Source: Flavobacterium ustbae
GTDB taxonomy: Bacteria; Bacteroidota; Bacteroidia; Flavobacteriales; Flavobacteriaceae
NCBI RefSeq assembly: GCF_003946915.1
Contig: NZ_RPOC01000006.1
Location: 1 to 64,000 of the forward strand
Direction: 5' to 3'
DNA length: 64,000 nt
Shown piece by piece: positions 9,499-20,689 of the stretch; positions within the stretch are counted from its first letter, which is position 1, and each line of letters opens with the position of its first letter. Below the pieces are notes generated by a model. It did no database searches. It had not been told where the DNA came from and saw only the letters and a list, made by a program, of their open reading frames with translations. Made by a program: the position numbers and the translations under genes.

Positions 9499-10170
9499 AT
9501 GATAAACAACGAAGAATTTTTAGACGAAATAGGAGATAATCACTTTAGCAGTAACGCAAAAAATCCTCTAAGAGAAGATGCTTTTGATATAACTGACGAA
9601 GAAAAAATAGAAAAAATTAAAAAAGATGTTGAAAGCATTCTGCAAACTTTAGGAATGGATTTGACTGATGACAGCATTAAAGGAACTCCAAACCGAGTTG
9701 CTAAAATGTTTGTAAAAGAAATTTTTGGTGGTCTTAACCCAGCAAAACAGCCAAAAGCTTCTACTTTTGACAATAATTATAAATATGGCGAAATGCTTGT
9801 AGAAAAAAACATTACCGTTTATTCTACTTGCGAACACCATTTACTGCCAATTATCGGACGTGCTCACGTAGCGTATATCTCAAGCGGACGCGTCATCGGT
9901 TTATCAAAAATGAATCGTATCGTTGAATATTATGCAAAAAGACCTCAAGTACAAGAGCGTCTAACTATGCAGATTGTTCAAGAACTTCAAAAAGCTTTAG
10001 GAACAGAGGATGTGGCCTGCGTTATCGATGCTAAACACCTTTGCGTAAACTCTCGCGGAATTAAAGATATCGAAAGCAGTACCGTAACTTCTGAATTCGG
10101 AGGAAAATTCAAAGACGCACAAACGAAACGAGAATTTTTAGATTATATTAAATTAGATACTCAGTTTTAA
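9499..10170 (+). CDS. folE: GTP cyclohydrolase I
   Basis: A 223-residue cytoplasmic enzyme that converts GTP to 7,8-dihydroneopterin triphosphate, the first step of tetrahydrofolate and pterin synthesis. The zinc ligands are visible as Cys111 and His114 (CEHHLLP) and Cys182 (HLCVNSRG). The catalytic/substrate segments KGTPNRVAKM (61-70), IGLSKMNRIV and RPQVQERLT are intact, and SSTVTSEFGG near 193-202 is typical. The first 30 residues are a variable extension. Directly downstream is an inverted repeat bracketing a four-helix-bundle gene, which separates folE from cysS. Confidence 0.97.
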   Translation: MINNEEFLDEIGDNHFSSNAKNPLREDAFDITDEEKIEKIKKDVESILQTLGMDLTDDSIKGTPNRVAKMFVKEIFGGLNPAKQPKASTFDNNYKYGEMLVEKNITVYSTCEHHLLPIIGRAHVAYISSGRVIGLSKMNRIVEYYAKRPQVQERLTMQIVQELQKALGTEDVACVIDAKHLCVNSRGIKDIESSTVTSEFGGKFKDAQTKREFLDYIKLDTQF

Positions 10171-10180
10171 AAAAGTTTAT

Positions 10181-10205
10181 TGTTTGTTGTTTTTAGTTTA
10201 TTGTT
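10181..10205. repeat. Left arm of inverted repeat around four-helix-bundle gene
   Basis: A 25-nt arm matching the reverse complement of 10624-10648 at 23 of 25 positions (motifs tgtttgttgttt and gtttattgtt). It lies between the folE stop codon and the ATG of the small gene. Confidence 0.75.
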
Positions 10206-10208
10206 CTT

Positions 10209-10598
10209 ATGGCTAAAATAGAGAAATTTGAAGATCTTGAAATTTGGAAATTGGCGCGGGCGATTTGTCAGCAGATTGAATTTCTTATTCAGAACACAAA
10301 TTTAAAAACCAACTATTCTTTACGGGACCAAATCGACAGAAGTTCTGGATCCATCATGGATAATATTGCAGAAGGTTTTGAAAGAAATGGCAATAGAGAA
10401 TTTATAAACTTTTTAAGTATTGCAAAAGGTTCTGCTGGAGAAGTAAAATCACAATCTTACAGAGCTTTTGATAAAAAATTGATTACAGAAGAGCAACATT
10501 TAAAATTAAATGAAACGGTTGAGTTGGTCAAAAATAAAATTGGAGCCATGATGAACTATTTAAACAATTGTGAAATCAAAGGATTAAAATTCAAATAA
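10209..10598 (+). CDS. Four-helix-bundle protein (S23/IVP family)
   Basis: A 129-residue all-helical protein of the four-helix-bundle family first seen as the ORF inside 23S rRNA intervening sequences. The typical motifs are FEDLEIWKLAR near the start, SLRDQIDRSSGSIMDNIAEGF (split here: YSLRDQID, then SSGSIMDNIAEG) and EFINFLSIAKGSAGE. Members form oligomers with a basic surface and are suspected nucleic-acid binders; the Avd protein of diversity-generating retroelements is a relative. No reverse transcriptase or rRNA is nearby. The gene sits between folE and cysS inside a 25-bp imperfect inverted repeat, which suggests it arrived as a small cassette. Function unknown. Confidence 0.88.
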   Translation: MAKIEKFEDLEIWKLARAICQQIEFLIQNTNLKTNYSLRDQIDRSSGSIMDNIAEGFERNGNREFINFLSIAKGSAGEVKSQSYRAFDKKLITEEQHLKLNETVELVKNKIGAMMNYLNNCEIKGLKFK

Positions 10599-10623
10599 AC
10601 ATAATACAGCAAGCAGAACTATA

Positions 10624-10648
10624 AACAATAAACCACAAACAACAAACA
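10624..10648. repeat. Right arm of inverted repeat around four-helix-bundle gene
   Basis: Reverse complement of 10181-10205 with two mismatches. It lies 26 bp after the stop codon of the small gene and 10 bp before the cysS ATG, so it falls in the cysS leader. Confidence 0.75.
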
Positions 10649-10658
10649 GAAAAAAAAT

Positions 10659-12140
10659 ATGCCACTATATAGCAGTCAGCCTTTAAAAATATACAATTCG
10701 CTTTCTGGCGAAAAAGAAGATTTCAAACCCATCCATGATGGAAATGTTGGAATGTATGTTTGTGGACCTACGGTATATAGCAATGTTCACTTAGGTAACG
10801 TGAGAACTTTTATGTCTTTTGACGTAATCTTCAGATATTTTCTTCATTTAGATTATAAAGTTCGTTATGTTAGAAACATTACCGATGTTGGACATATCGT
10901 AGACGATGTGGATGAAGGTGAAGATAAAATTGCTAAAAAAGCACGTTTGGAGCAATTGGAACCAATGGAAGTGGTACAGCGCTATACTGTCGATTTTCAT
11001 AACATATTAAAAGCGTTCAACTTTTTACCTCCAAGCATTGAGCCTACAGCAACTGGACATATTATTGAACAAATCGAAATAATTAAAAAAATTATCGATA
11101 AAGGTATTGCTTATGTTGCCAACGGATCTGTTTATTTTGATGTTGTTAAATATAACGAGACCAATAATTACGGTATCTTAAGCGGTCGAAATATCGATGA
11201 CATGCTGGCAAATACTCGTGATCTTGACGGACAGTCTGACAAAAAAAATCCGCAGGATTTTGCACTTTGGAAAAAAGCGGAGCCAGAACATATCATGAGA
11301 TGGCCTTCTCCATGGAGCGACGGTTTTCCAGGATGGCATTTGGAATGTACTGCAATGAGTACCAAATATCTTGGAAATCATTTTGATATTCACGGAGGCG
11401 GAATGGATTTAAAATTCCCTCACCATGAATGCGAAATTGCTCAAAACGAAGCTTGCACGGGTCAGTCACCAGTAAATTACTGGATGCACGCTAATATGCT
11501 TACCTTAAACGGAAAGAAAATGGCAAAATCGACTGGAAATAATATTCTTCCAGGCGAAATTCTTAGCGGAGATAACAATATTCTAAGCAAACCATTTTCG
11601 GCTTCGGTAACTCGTTTTTTCATGCTTCAAGCACATTATAGAAGTATTTTAGACTTCTCTGATGATGCAATTGTTGCAGCCGAAAAAGGATACAAAAGAT
11701 TAATGGAAGCAATAGATGCTTTACCAAATATTACAGCAGGAACTTCTAGTTCTATAGATTTTGCTGCATGGAAACAGCTTTGCTATGATGCAATGAATGA
11801 TGATTTCAATACGCCAATTTTAATTGCGCAGCTATTTGAAGCCGTTCGTTACATCAATTTATTAAAAGATGGTAAAGAAACTATTTCTGCCAATGATTTA
11901 GCTGATTTCCAAACAGCAGTAAACGCTTTCGTATTTGATGTTTTAGGACTTAATGATGATAAAGCCGCTGATGCTGATAGTGACAAACTAGAAGGCGTGG
12001 TAAATATGCTAATCGGAATGAGAAATCAAGCTAGAGCAGATAAAAACTTTGCTCTTTCTGACCAGATTCGTGATCAGTTAATTGCTTTAGGAATTCAGCT
12101 GAAAGATGGAAAAGAAGGAACTACATTTAGTATTCAGTAA
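10659..12140 (+). CDS. cysS: Cysteinyl-tRNA synthetase
   Basis: A 493-residue class I aminoacyl-tRNA synthetase that charges tRNA-Cys. Zinc and substrate Cys35 sits in YVCGPTVYS, followed by the HIGH-type motif HLGN (44-47). Further zinc ligands lie in WHLECTAMS and the HHECE segment. The KMSKS-type loop reads KKMAKS near 287-292. The C-terminal DALR-like helical domain ends with the usual [20 protein letters not shown] segment. Length is normal. It is followed by a TTCAGTG-type inverted repeat and yidD. Confidence 0.97.
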   Translation: MPLYSSQPLKIYNSLSGEKEDFKPIHDGNVGMYVCGPTVYSNVHLGNVRTFMSFDVIFRYFLHLDYKVRYVRNITDVGHIVDDVDEGEDKIAKKARLEQLEPMEVVQRYTVDFHNILKAFNFLPPSIEPTATGHIIEQIEIIKKIIDKGIAYVANGSVYFDVVKYNETNNYGILSGRNIDDMLANTRDLDGQSDKKNPQDFALWKKAEPEHIMRWPSPWSDGFPGWHLECTAMSTKYLGNHFDIHGGGMDLKFPHHECEIAQNEACTGQSPVNYWMHANMLTLNGKKMAKSTGNNILPGEILSGDNNILSKPFSASVTRFFMLQAHYRSILDFSDDAIVAAEKGYKRLMEAIDALPNITAGTSSSIDFAAWKQLCYDAMNDDFNTPILIAQLFEAVRYINLLKDGKETISANDLADFQTAVNAFVFDVLGLNDDKAADADSDKLEGVVNMLIGMRNQARADKNFALSDQIRDQLIALGIQLKDGKEGTTFSIQ

Positions 12141-12146
12141 AAAAAA

Positions 12147-12282
12147 GTATTCAGTGTTCAGTTTTTTTTTAGTGATCACATAGATTAACAAACTAAAACA
12201 GAAGATGCTAAGAATTGATTATCTAAAGATTTATCATTTTATATTTTTTTTACTGAAGACTAAAAAACTGAACACTGAACAC
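12147..12282. repeat. Inverted repeat built on TTCAGTG after cysS
   Basis: The arm at 12147-12172 (gtattcagtgttcagttt...) pairs with 12260-12282 (ctaaaaaactgaacactgaa...), with one mismatch and a T-run length difference. The spacer of about 87 bp is AT-rich and has no gene. The left arm begins 7 bp after the cysS stop codon and the right arm ends just before yidD. Confidence 0.65.
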
Positions 12283-12288
12283 TAAATT

Positions 12289-12531
12289 ATGAAATTTCTA
12301 ATCTATCCGTTTGTACTGCTGGTTCGTTTTTACCAAACTGCCATTTCTCCGTTTACGCCTGCTTCCTGCAGATTTGAGCCGACTTGTTCGACTTATATGA
12401 TTCAGGCATTGCAAATTCACGGATTATTTTACGGCGGATTTTTAGGAATTAAACGTATCTTAAGCTGTCATCCTTGGGGAAAAAGCGGTTACGATCCTGT
12501 TCCAGAAAAGAAATGCAATCATAAACATTAA
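12289..12531 (+). CDS. yidD: Membrane protein insertion efficiency factor YidD
   Basis: An 80-residue protein with the family signature [10 protein letters not shown] (about residues 27-36), an N-terminal amphipathic/hydrophobic segment ([14 protein letters not shown]) and the [12 protein letters not shown] ending. YidD is a small inner-membrane-associated protein thought to help YidC insert membrane proteins. In many bacteria it lies near rnpA/yidC; here it lies between cysS and lgt. Length and motifs are complete. Confidence 0.95.
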   Translation: MKFLIYPFVLLVRFYQTAISPFTPASCRFEPTCSTYMIQALQIHGLFYGGFLGIKRILSCHPWGKSGYDPVPEKKCNHKH

Positions 12532-12593
12532 CTTTTTAGAAAACGGAACTTTACATTAAATATTTATTTTTACGGATATAAAAACATTCATAC

Positions 12594-13526
12594 ATGACAC
12601 ACGCTTTAAATTTAGTTTGGAATCCTTCTGAGGGAATCAACTTAGGATTTTTTATGATTCGCTATTACAGCTTAATGTTTGTAATTGCTTTTGCTCTAGG
12701 ATGGTTCCTAATGAAAAAGATTTTCGAAAGAGAAAATGAATCGATTGAAAAACTAGATTCTCTGTTTGTTTGGACGGTTCTAGCAACTCTAATTGGAGCG
12801 CGTTTAGGTCATGTTTTCTTTTACGATTGGGAATATTTCAGAAATCATATTTTAGAAATTTTTCTTCCATTTAAATTCGAACCTGAGTTTCAATTTACAG
12901 GTTTCCAAGGACTAGCAAGTCACGGAGCAGCCATTGCAATTATTATTGCCATGTATTATTACAGCAAAAAAATCTTAAAACGTCCATTATTATGGATTTT
13001 AGACCGTGTTGTAATTCCTGTTGCGAGTGGTGCTATATTTGTTCGTTTAGGCAATTTCTTTAATTCTGAAATTATTGGTCACGAAACTTCTTCTGCATTT
13101 GGAATTCGTTTCTTACATGACACTTTCAGTAAAGCCGATGCAGTACAAAAAACTGGAATTGCAGACCCAAAACAAGCTTATAATGCAATAGCAACAGACC
13201 CAAAATTTGCAACTTTGCTTGCAGAAGTTCCGTCAAGACATCCTACTCAATTGTACGAAGCAATTTGTTATGTTTTTGTTTTTGCTGTTTTATTCTTTTT
13301 ATACTGGAGAACAAATGCAAGACTTAAATCAGGCCTACTATTCGGATTATTTTTAGTGCTTTTATTTGTTGTTCGTTTTATTGTCGAATTTGTAAAAGAA
13401 AGCCAAGGCGGTTTTGAAAACGAATTAGGCTTATTCTCAACAGGACAATGGTTAAGTATACCGTTTATCATCATTGGACTTTTCTTTATTATTAGAGCGC
13501 AGAGAAATCCTTTAGCAGAAGCCTAA
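12594..13526 (+). CDS. lgt: Prolipoprotein diacylglyceryl transferase
   Basis: A 310-residue polytopic inner-membrane enzyme that transfers diacylglycerol from phosphatidylglycerol to the lipobox cysteine of prolipoproteins. About seven hydrophobic helices are visible. Conserved motifs are GARLGHVFFYDW (near 63-74), the FQGLASHGAA segment, VRLGNFFNSEIIG (near 150-162, the Lgt signature) and RHPTQLYEA (near 213-221). There is an insertion between the last two (about residues 168-205) as in other Bacteroidota. Its product acts on the lipoproteins encoded elsewhere in this window. A terminator follows. Confidence 0.96.
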   Translation: MTHALNLVWNPSEGINLGFFMIRYYSLMFVIAFALGWFLMKKIFERENESIEKLDSLFVWTVLATLIGARLGHVFFYDWEYFRNHILEIFLPFKFEPEFQFTGFQGLASHGAAIAIIIAMYYYSKKILKRPLLWILDRVVIPVASGAIFVRLGNFFNSEIIGHETSSAFGIRFLHDTFSKADAVQKTGIADPKQAYNAIATDPKFATLLAEVPSRHPTQLYEAICYVFVFAVLFFLYWRTNARLKSGLLFGLFLVLLFVVRFIVEFVKESQGGFENELGLFSTGQWLSIPFIIIGLFFIIRAQRNPLAEA

Positions 13527-13548
13527 AACGATAAAAAAGTAAATAACA

Positions 13549-13588
13549 AAATCCTAAATTCTTAAATAGAGTTTAGGATTTTTTTTTG
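13549..13588 (+). terminator. Intrinsic terminator after lgt
   Basis: Stem aaatcctaaa / tttaggattt with a 13-nt loop, followed by a run of eight to nine T, 22 bp after the lgt stop codon. Confidence 0.85.
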
Positions 13589-13668
13589 ATTAATAGAGCC
13601 TAAAGAATTCCGATTCTAAAAATCATTTCATAAGAATCTCAATATCTTACCTATTAGACGTTTTCTTT

Positions 13669-14280
13669 TTATAGCTGATACGAAATACCAAATTCAATAT
13701 TCTTTGTATTATAACCCGCATTACTGCTCCCTAAACCAGCATTAGAAACATGCCTTACGCTCGGGCGAACATCAAATTGCAATTTCTTATAATCTGCCGT
13801 AAAACCAAGAGCCAAAACATCGGCAAAAGCAAAACCTTTAGACATTCGTTCTGTTTCTGTATCTGTAATCATTGGTCCAATACTTCCTAAAACATAAATT
13901 GAGCAAACTTTACCGATAGGTTTTCGAATTAAAAAACCACAATTAAGCACATATTCCCGAACGTCTTTTAATTGTGTATACTCATCTCTTTTTTGCTGAT
14001 AGTTTGGTGTTTCTGGCTTAACAAAATAGAAATTTAATAATTGGTGTTTCGCAAAATTAATCTCAGGCTGAACCAATATTTGATATTGAAAATACTTTGT
14101 TTCTTTTAGATTATAATATATCTGAAATTTATAAAAGTGATTTGTAAACGTATAGTTTCTATTATTAAATTCACCTCCAAAACCATAATTAAAACCGAGC
14201 GAGAAATGCGAATTACGCTCCTGTCCAGCCATTTTTACACCTAAAAGAAACAGTAAGCTTAAAAGTAGTTTTCTTGTCAT
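13669..14280 (-). CDS. PagL-like outer-membrane lipid A deacylase / acyloxyacyl hydrolase family protein
   Basis: A 203-residue protein with a signal peptide (MTRKLLLSLLFLLGVKMAGQ) and a small beta-barrel ending in aromatic-rich strands. The segment VRHVSNAGLG near residues 175-184 matches the H-x-SNA motif of PagL lipid A 3-O-deacylases, where His and Ser are catalytic. A Glu follows in NIEFG 17 residues after the Ser, about 5 residues later than in Pseudomonas PagL as I remember it. It would trim an acyl chain from lipid A in the outer membrane. The family call is good; catalytic competence is inferred. It is alone, downstream of secDF but behind a terminator. Confidence 0.72.
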   Translation of the reverse strand: MTRKLLLSLLFLLGVKMAGQERNSHFSLGFNYGFGGEFNNRNYTFTNHFYKFQIYYNLKETKYFQYQILVQPEINFAKHQLLNFYFVKPETPNYQQKRDEYTQLKDVREYVLNCGFLIRKPIGKVCSIYVLGSIGPMITDTETERMSKGFAFADVLALGFTADYKKLQFDVRPSVRHVSNAGLGSSNAGYNTKNIEFGISYQL

Positions 14281-14317
14281 AAATTGTTTTAAAATTCTAC
14301 TTTAAATATAGTACAAA

Positions 14318-14347
14318 AAAAAGATCCAGCTTTCGCTGGATCTTTTT
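14318..14347. terminator. Bidirectional terminator after secDF
   Basis: A perfect 13-bp stem (aaaaagatccagc / gctggatcttttt) with a TTTC loop and flanking A and T runs, placed 19 bp after the secDF stop on the minus strand. Confidence 0.9.
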
Positions 14348-14365
14348 ATATAATTAAAACAGTAA

Positions 14366-17356
14366 TTATGCTTTATTATGTTTGTCTTCGATTGTATGTT
14401 TTTCGTCATTAGAAATCGTATCAACCAATACTGGAGTTGCGATAAATAATGAAGAATATGTACCTACAATAATACCAATTAACATGGCAAAGATAAATCC
14501 TCTAATAGATTCTCCACCGAAGATAAACATCGTTAATAATACGATGATCATCATTAATGAAGTATTCAATGTTCTAGATAATGTAGTATTAATAGAAGCG
14601 TTTACGATATCTTCGAAACTTCCTTTACGGTTTCCGATGATAAACTCTCTTACCCTGTCAAATACAATTACTGTATCGTTCATAGAATATCCAATTACAG
14701 TCAAAATCGCAGCGATAAAGTGCTGATCCATCTCCATGTGGAATGGCATGAATTTGTAGCATAATGAATAAATTCCTAATACGAAAACTACGTCATGCGC
14801 AACAGCTGCAATTGCACCCAATGAATATTGCCATTTACGGAAAGATACCATTAAGTATAAGAAAATAACTGCCATTGCTCCAAGAACCGCCCAGTAAGAG
14901 TTAGTTTTGATATCTTCTGAGATAGAAGCTCCAACTTTAGAAGCCTGTAACACCCCAACTTTTTTACCGTTGTAAGAGTTGATAAATTTATCGTAAGTAG
15001 TATTTGGGAAATATTTCTGTAATGACTGATATAATTTCTGGTTTACTTCTTCGTCGATAGCTATACCATCCTCTTTAATTTTATATTTAGTTGTGATTTT
15101 CAACTGATCGTCATCACCTAAAATTTTAGCCTCAACAGGAGTACCAAAAGCAGCAGATAATTCATCTGATACTGCAGTTGCGTCTACTGGTTTTTCAAAT
15201 TTAACTTGGAAAGTTCTACCTCCAACAAAATCAACACCTTCATCTAATCCGTTAACGAAGAAGATAGAAACTAAACTTACTACCGTTACAATAGAAGAAA
15301 AGATATAAGTAAACTTCTTAACTTTAATAAAATCATAATGGAAGTTAGTAAACCAGTTTTTAGTAATGTTTGTAGAGAAAGTTAAATCTGCTTTTCCTAT
15401 AATGTTTCTATCAATAAAGATTCTAGCAATAAAGATAGATGTAAACAATGAAGTTACAATACCAATCAATAATGTTAATGCGAAACCTTTAATAGGACCT
15501 GTTCCGAAGATGAATAAGATTGCTCCAGTTAAAACGTGAGTAACGTTAGCATCAATAATAGAACGCATTGCACCATGCCAACCGTAAGAAGCCTGAACTG
15601 CTTCAGAAAGAGATTTACCTTCACGCAATTCTTCTTTTGCTCTTTCGTAGATAATAATGTTCGCATCTACCGCAGTACCTAATGTTAATACGATACCTGC
15701 AATACCTGGTAATGTTAATACAAAACCAAAACTTGCCATAATTCCGAATAAGAATAGTAAGTTTAATAATAATGCAAGGTTTGCATACCAACCTGCTTTA
15801 CCATAATAGAATACCATCCAAACACAAACTAATAAGAAACCTAATACAGAAGAAATTGTACCTGCATCAATAGCTGCTTGTCCTAAAGATGGACCAACAA
15901 CAGTTGATTGGATAATATCTGCAGAAGCTGGTAATTTACCTGCATTTAATACGTTTGCTAAATCTTTAGTTTCAGCTACATCAAATGAACCCGTAATCTC
16001 AGATCTTCCTCCAGCAATAGGACCGCTTGTTACACCTGGAGCAGAATATACGATATCATCTAATACAATAGCAATGTAACTTTTTTGAGCAAATGCTCTA
16101 CCTGTCAATTCTTCCCAAACTTTAGCACCTTGGCTGTTCATTTGCATAGAAACAGCTGGTTTACCCATTTGGTCAAAAGTATCTTTTGCATCAGTTACAA
16201 CACCACCGCTCATTGCTGGGTTATTGTCTCTGTTTCCTTTTAAAGCGTATAATTCAACAGCTTCGATATCTGCTGCGCTTTTAATATCTTTTGCTTTAGG
16301 ATCTTTAATAGTTGTTGGCTTACTCCATACAAATTTTGCATAGTGTTGGTCAGCAGCTAATAAAACTCTAATTTCTGGTCTTTTGAAATAATCATTGATA
16401 GCAGCAGTATCTTTAGGCGCGAAATAACCTAAAACTGGTCCGCCGCCTTGAACGATCATTTTATCAAATAAAGGATTGTTTCCTTTTTTAGTGTCAAGAG
16501 AATCTTTAGCATCAGTTAATAATGCATTTAATGAATCTTTAGCAACTGCTTTAGTTTCAGTCTTTTTAACTTCAGTTTTCTTTAAAGCTTCGTTTGCTGA
16601 TACTAAGAAATTACCAATTTCTTCTACTTTATAAGTTTCCCAAAACTCTAATTGAGCTTTTCCTCCTAATAATTTTTTAATTCTATCAACATCTTTAGCA
16701 CCTGGAAGCTCTACTAAGATTCTTCCTGTTTCTCCTAATTTCTGAATGTTTGGCTGTGTAACACCAAATTTGTCGATACGCTCTCTTAATACTTTAAAAG
16801 CACTTTCTACAGACTCATCAACTTTTCTTTTGATAACTTTTTGAACCTGAGCATCAGACATTTGAAAATCTACACCACCTTCTCCTTGAAGACTTCTGTT
16901 TGCGAAAATATCTGGAGATGCTAATCTTACAGAACCTTTTGAATTTGCTTCAAAAGCCTCAAAAAACTTATTTAAATAGGTCTTGTTACCTTCTAAATTT
17001 GCAGAAGCATCGGCTAATGATTTATTAAAAACTGGGTTTTTAGAATTATTAGCTAAACCTTTTAAAACGTCTTTAATAGAGATTTGAAGAATAACGTTGA
17101 TTCCTCCTTCTAAGTCAAGACCTTTGTTAAGCTGTTTGTTTTTCACTTCATTATAAGTGAAATCAGTAAAACCAAGATTTAATACTTTTACTTTACCAAT
17201 CGAATCTAAGTATTTCAACTCTTTATCAGGATTATCTCCTGCAAAAGCTTTAGCTTCACTTTTGACGCTATTTGCCACAAAAGTGAATGATAGTTGGTAA
17301 ATACTTACCAATGCAAATAGAATTGCGAAAAATTTAATAAGTCCTTTATTCTGCAT
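14366..17356 (-). CDS. secDF: Fused protein translocase subunit SecDF
   Basis: A 996-residue fusion of SecD and SecF, which use the proton gradient to pull proteins through SecYEG in the inner membrane. The SecD half has an N-terminal helix, the GLDLEGGINV motif (near 79-88), periplasmic P1 domains with a long Lys/Asp-rich insert (about 245-330), and helices with LTLGTAVDANIIIYERAKEE. The SecF half starts near 670 with GVDFVGGRTFQV and has VIGYSMNDTVIVFDRVRE. Both conserved Asp residues in the membrane segments (AVDANI, MNDTVIV) are present. Fusion and length are usual for Bacteroidota. The gene has its own promoter-like box and terminator. Confidence 0.97.
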   Translation of the reverse strand: MQNKGLIKFFAILFALVSIYQLSFTFVANSVKSEAKAFAGDNPDKELKYLDSIGKVKVLNLGFTDFTYNEVKNKQLNKGLDLEGGINVILQISIKDVLKGLANNSKNPVFNKSLADASANLEGNKTYLNKFFEAFEANSKGSVRLASPDIFANRSLQGEGGVDFQMSDAQVQKVIKRKVDESVESAFKVLRERIDKFGVTQPNIQKLGETGRILVELPGAKDVDRIKKLLGGKAQLEFWETYKVEEIGNFLVSANEALKKTEVKKTETKAVAKDSLNALLTDAKDSLDTKKGNNPLFDKMIVQGGGPVLGYFAPKDTAAINDYFKRPEIRVLLAADQHYAKFVWSKPTTIKDPKAKDIKSAADIEAVELYALKGNRDNNPAMSGGVVTDAKDTFDQMGKPAVSMQMNSQGAKVWEELTGRAFAQKSYIAIVLDDIVYSAPGVTSGPIAGGRSEITGSFDVAETKDLANVLNAGKLPASADIIQSTVVGPSLGQAAIDAGTISSVLGFLLVCVWMVFYYGKAGWYANLALLLNLLFLFGIMASFGFVLTLPGIAGIVLTLGTAVDANIIIYERAKEELREGKSLSEAVQASYGWHGAMRSIIDANVTHVLTGAILFIFGTGPIKGFALTLLIGIVTSLFTSIFIARIFIDRNIIGKADLTFSTNITKNWFTNFHYDFIKVKKFTYIFSSIVTVVSLVSIFFVNGLDEGVDFVGGRTFQVKFEKPVDATAVSDELSAAFGTPVEAKILGDDDQLKITTKYKIKEDGIAIDEEVNQKLYQSLQKYFPNTTYDKFINSYNGKKVGVLQASKVGASISEDIKTNSYWAVLGAMAVIFLYLMVSFRKWQYSLGAIAAVAHDVVFVLGIYSLCYKFMPFHMEMDQHFIAAILTVIGYSMNDTVIVFDRVREFIIGNRKGSFEDIVNASINTTLSRTLNTSLMMIIVLLTMFIFGGESIRGFIFAMLIGIIVGTYSSLFIATPVLVDTISNDEKHTIEDKHNKA

Positions 17357-17437
17357 TATTACTAAAAATTAATTATGTTTTATTTTTGTTTTTGTTTTAA
17401 AGTCCCATAAAATAAGCCCTGATATGATTTTTTAAAA

Positions 17438-17464
17438 CAAAAATACGAGATCACGAATTACCAA
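17438..17464 (-). promoter_or_regulatory. Putative secDF promoter
   Basis: On the minus strand a TTG (17464-17462) and, 16 nt later, TATTTTTG (17445-17438) match the Bacteroidota -33/-7 pattern TTG...TAnnTTTG. The spacer is slightly short. The leader to the ATG would be about 75 nt. Confidence 0.45.
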
Positions 17465-17532
17465 TTTTTTTTTAAACCGAGCAAATATATTATTTACGAA
17501 AATATTAACCAATTTATTTATTAATTAATCTC

Positions 17533-17566
17533 AAAAAAAAAGCTGCAAAAGTGCAGCTTTTTTTCT
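17533..17566. terminator. Terminator after mdh
   Basis: The hairpin aaaagctgca / tgcagctttt, with a 5-nt loop flanked by A and T runs, sits about 16 bp after the mdh stop codon on the minus strand. Confidence 0.88.
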
Positions 17567-17581
17567 TTTTTGCGGTTTTTA

Positions 17582-18517
17582 TTATACTAAAATCGTTTTC
17601 AGGGCATCATTCATACTTCGAACTGCATCTGCACTTTTAGCAAATAATGCTTTTTCCTGATCATTTAAGTTTATATCTAAAATTTCTTCGACTCCATTTT
17701 TACCGATTATACAAGGTACACCTATACAAATATCGCTCTGTCCGTATTCACCTTCTACAAAAACAGAACAAGCAATCATTTTCTTCTGATCGTTCAAAAT
17801 GCTATCTACCAAATACGCTACAGAAGCTCCTGGCGCATACCATGCTGAAGTTCCTAAAAGACCTGTAAGAGTAGCACCCCCAACCATAGTGTCAGCTGCT
17901 ACTTTCTGCAGCACTTCTTCTGAAAGAAATTCTGTTACCGGAATTCCATTATAAGACGCTAGACGAGTTAATGGAATCATAGTTGTATCGCCATGTCCAC
18001 CTATTACCATTGCCGAAATATCATTTGCAGGCTTATCTAATGCTAACGAAAGATATGTTCTAAAACGAGAACTATCCAAAGCCCCTCCCATACCTATAAT
18101 TCTATTTTTTGGAAGACCAGTAGCTTTTAAAGCTAAATAAGTCATAGTATCCATTGGGTTCGAAACTACAACAATAATGGTATCTGGAGAATACTTCAAA
18201 ACATTTTCTGCAACTGTTTTAACAATTCCTGCATTGATGCCGATTAATTCCTCTCTTGTCATTCCTGGTTTTCTGGGAATTCCAGATGTAATTACAACTA
18301 CATCACTTCCGGCAGTTTTAGAATAATCATTGGTAACTCCAGAAACTTTGGTATTAAAACCTGTGTTTGTAGTACACTGCATAATATCCAATGCCTTACC
18401 TTCGGCAAAACCTTCTTTAATATCCAACAATACTACTTCACTTGCTATTCCTCTATAAGAAATTACATCTGCACACGTAGCTCCAACATTTCCTGCTCCT
18501 ACAATGGTAACTTTCAT
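17582..18517 (-). CDS. mdh: Malate dehydrogenase (LDH-like type)
   Basis: A 311-residue cytoplasmic NAD-dependent enzyme interconverting malate and oxaloacetate in the TCA cycle. The Rossmann glycine motif is GAGNVGA (7-13), with NAD-ribose Asp32. Substrate and catalytic residues are Arg82 and Arg88 (SGIPRKPGMTRE; Arg82 marks malate rather than lactate specificity), Arg151 (DSSRFR) and His175 (GGHGDT). Length is normal. It lies downstream of gyrB but behind a strong terminator, so it is probably expressed from its own promoter. Confidence 0.97.
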   Translation of the reverse strand: MKVTIVGAGNVGATCADVISYRGIASEVVLLDIKEGFAEGKALDIMQCTTNTGFNTKVSGVTNDYSKTAGSDVVVITSGIPRKPGMTREELIGINAGIVKTVAENVLKYSPDTIIVVVSNPMDTMTYLALKATGLPKNRIIGMGGALDSSRFRTYLSLALDKPANDISAMVIGGHGDTTMIPLTRLASYNGIPVTEFLSEEVLQKVAADTMVGGATLTGLLGTSAWYAPGASVAYLVDSILNDQKKMIACSVFVEGEYGQSDICIGVPCIIGKNGVEEILDINLNDQEKALFAKSADAVRSMNDALKTILV

Positions 18518-18562
18518 ATTTTTTACTTTATCGGTTATTAATTTATTTTTGTCTCTTCCTTA

Positions 18563-18613
18563 AAAAGACAATTCGTTTAATTGTCTAGTAAATTTAAACA
18601 ATTAAACGAATTG
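18563..18613 (-). terminator. Terminator after gyrB
   Basis: A perfect 15-bp inverted repeat (18569-18583 caattcgtttaattg and 18599-18613) followed on the minus strand by TCTTTTTAAG. It ends gyrB transcription before mdh. Confidence 0.85.
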
Positions 18614-18641
18614 GATGTAATGATTTTATTAAATTTTCAGT

Positions 18642-20639
<1,998 letters not shown>

Positions 20640-20689
20640 CTATATACCCAGTAAATTAAACGTTAAAGCACGCAAGTTATCAACAGAAA

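Noticed and set aside
10209..10598. rRNA intervening sequence or diversity-generating retroelement
   Set aside because: No rRNA sequence surrounds the four-helix-bundle gene and there is no reverse transcriptase or template/variable repeat in the window.
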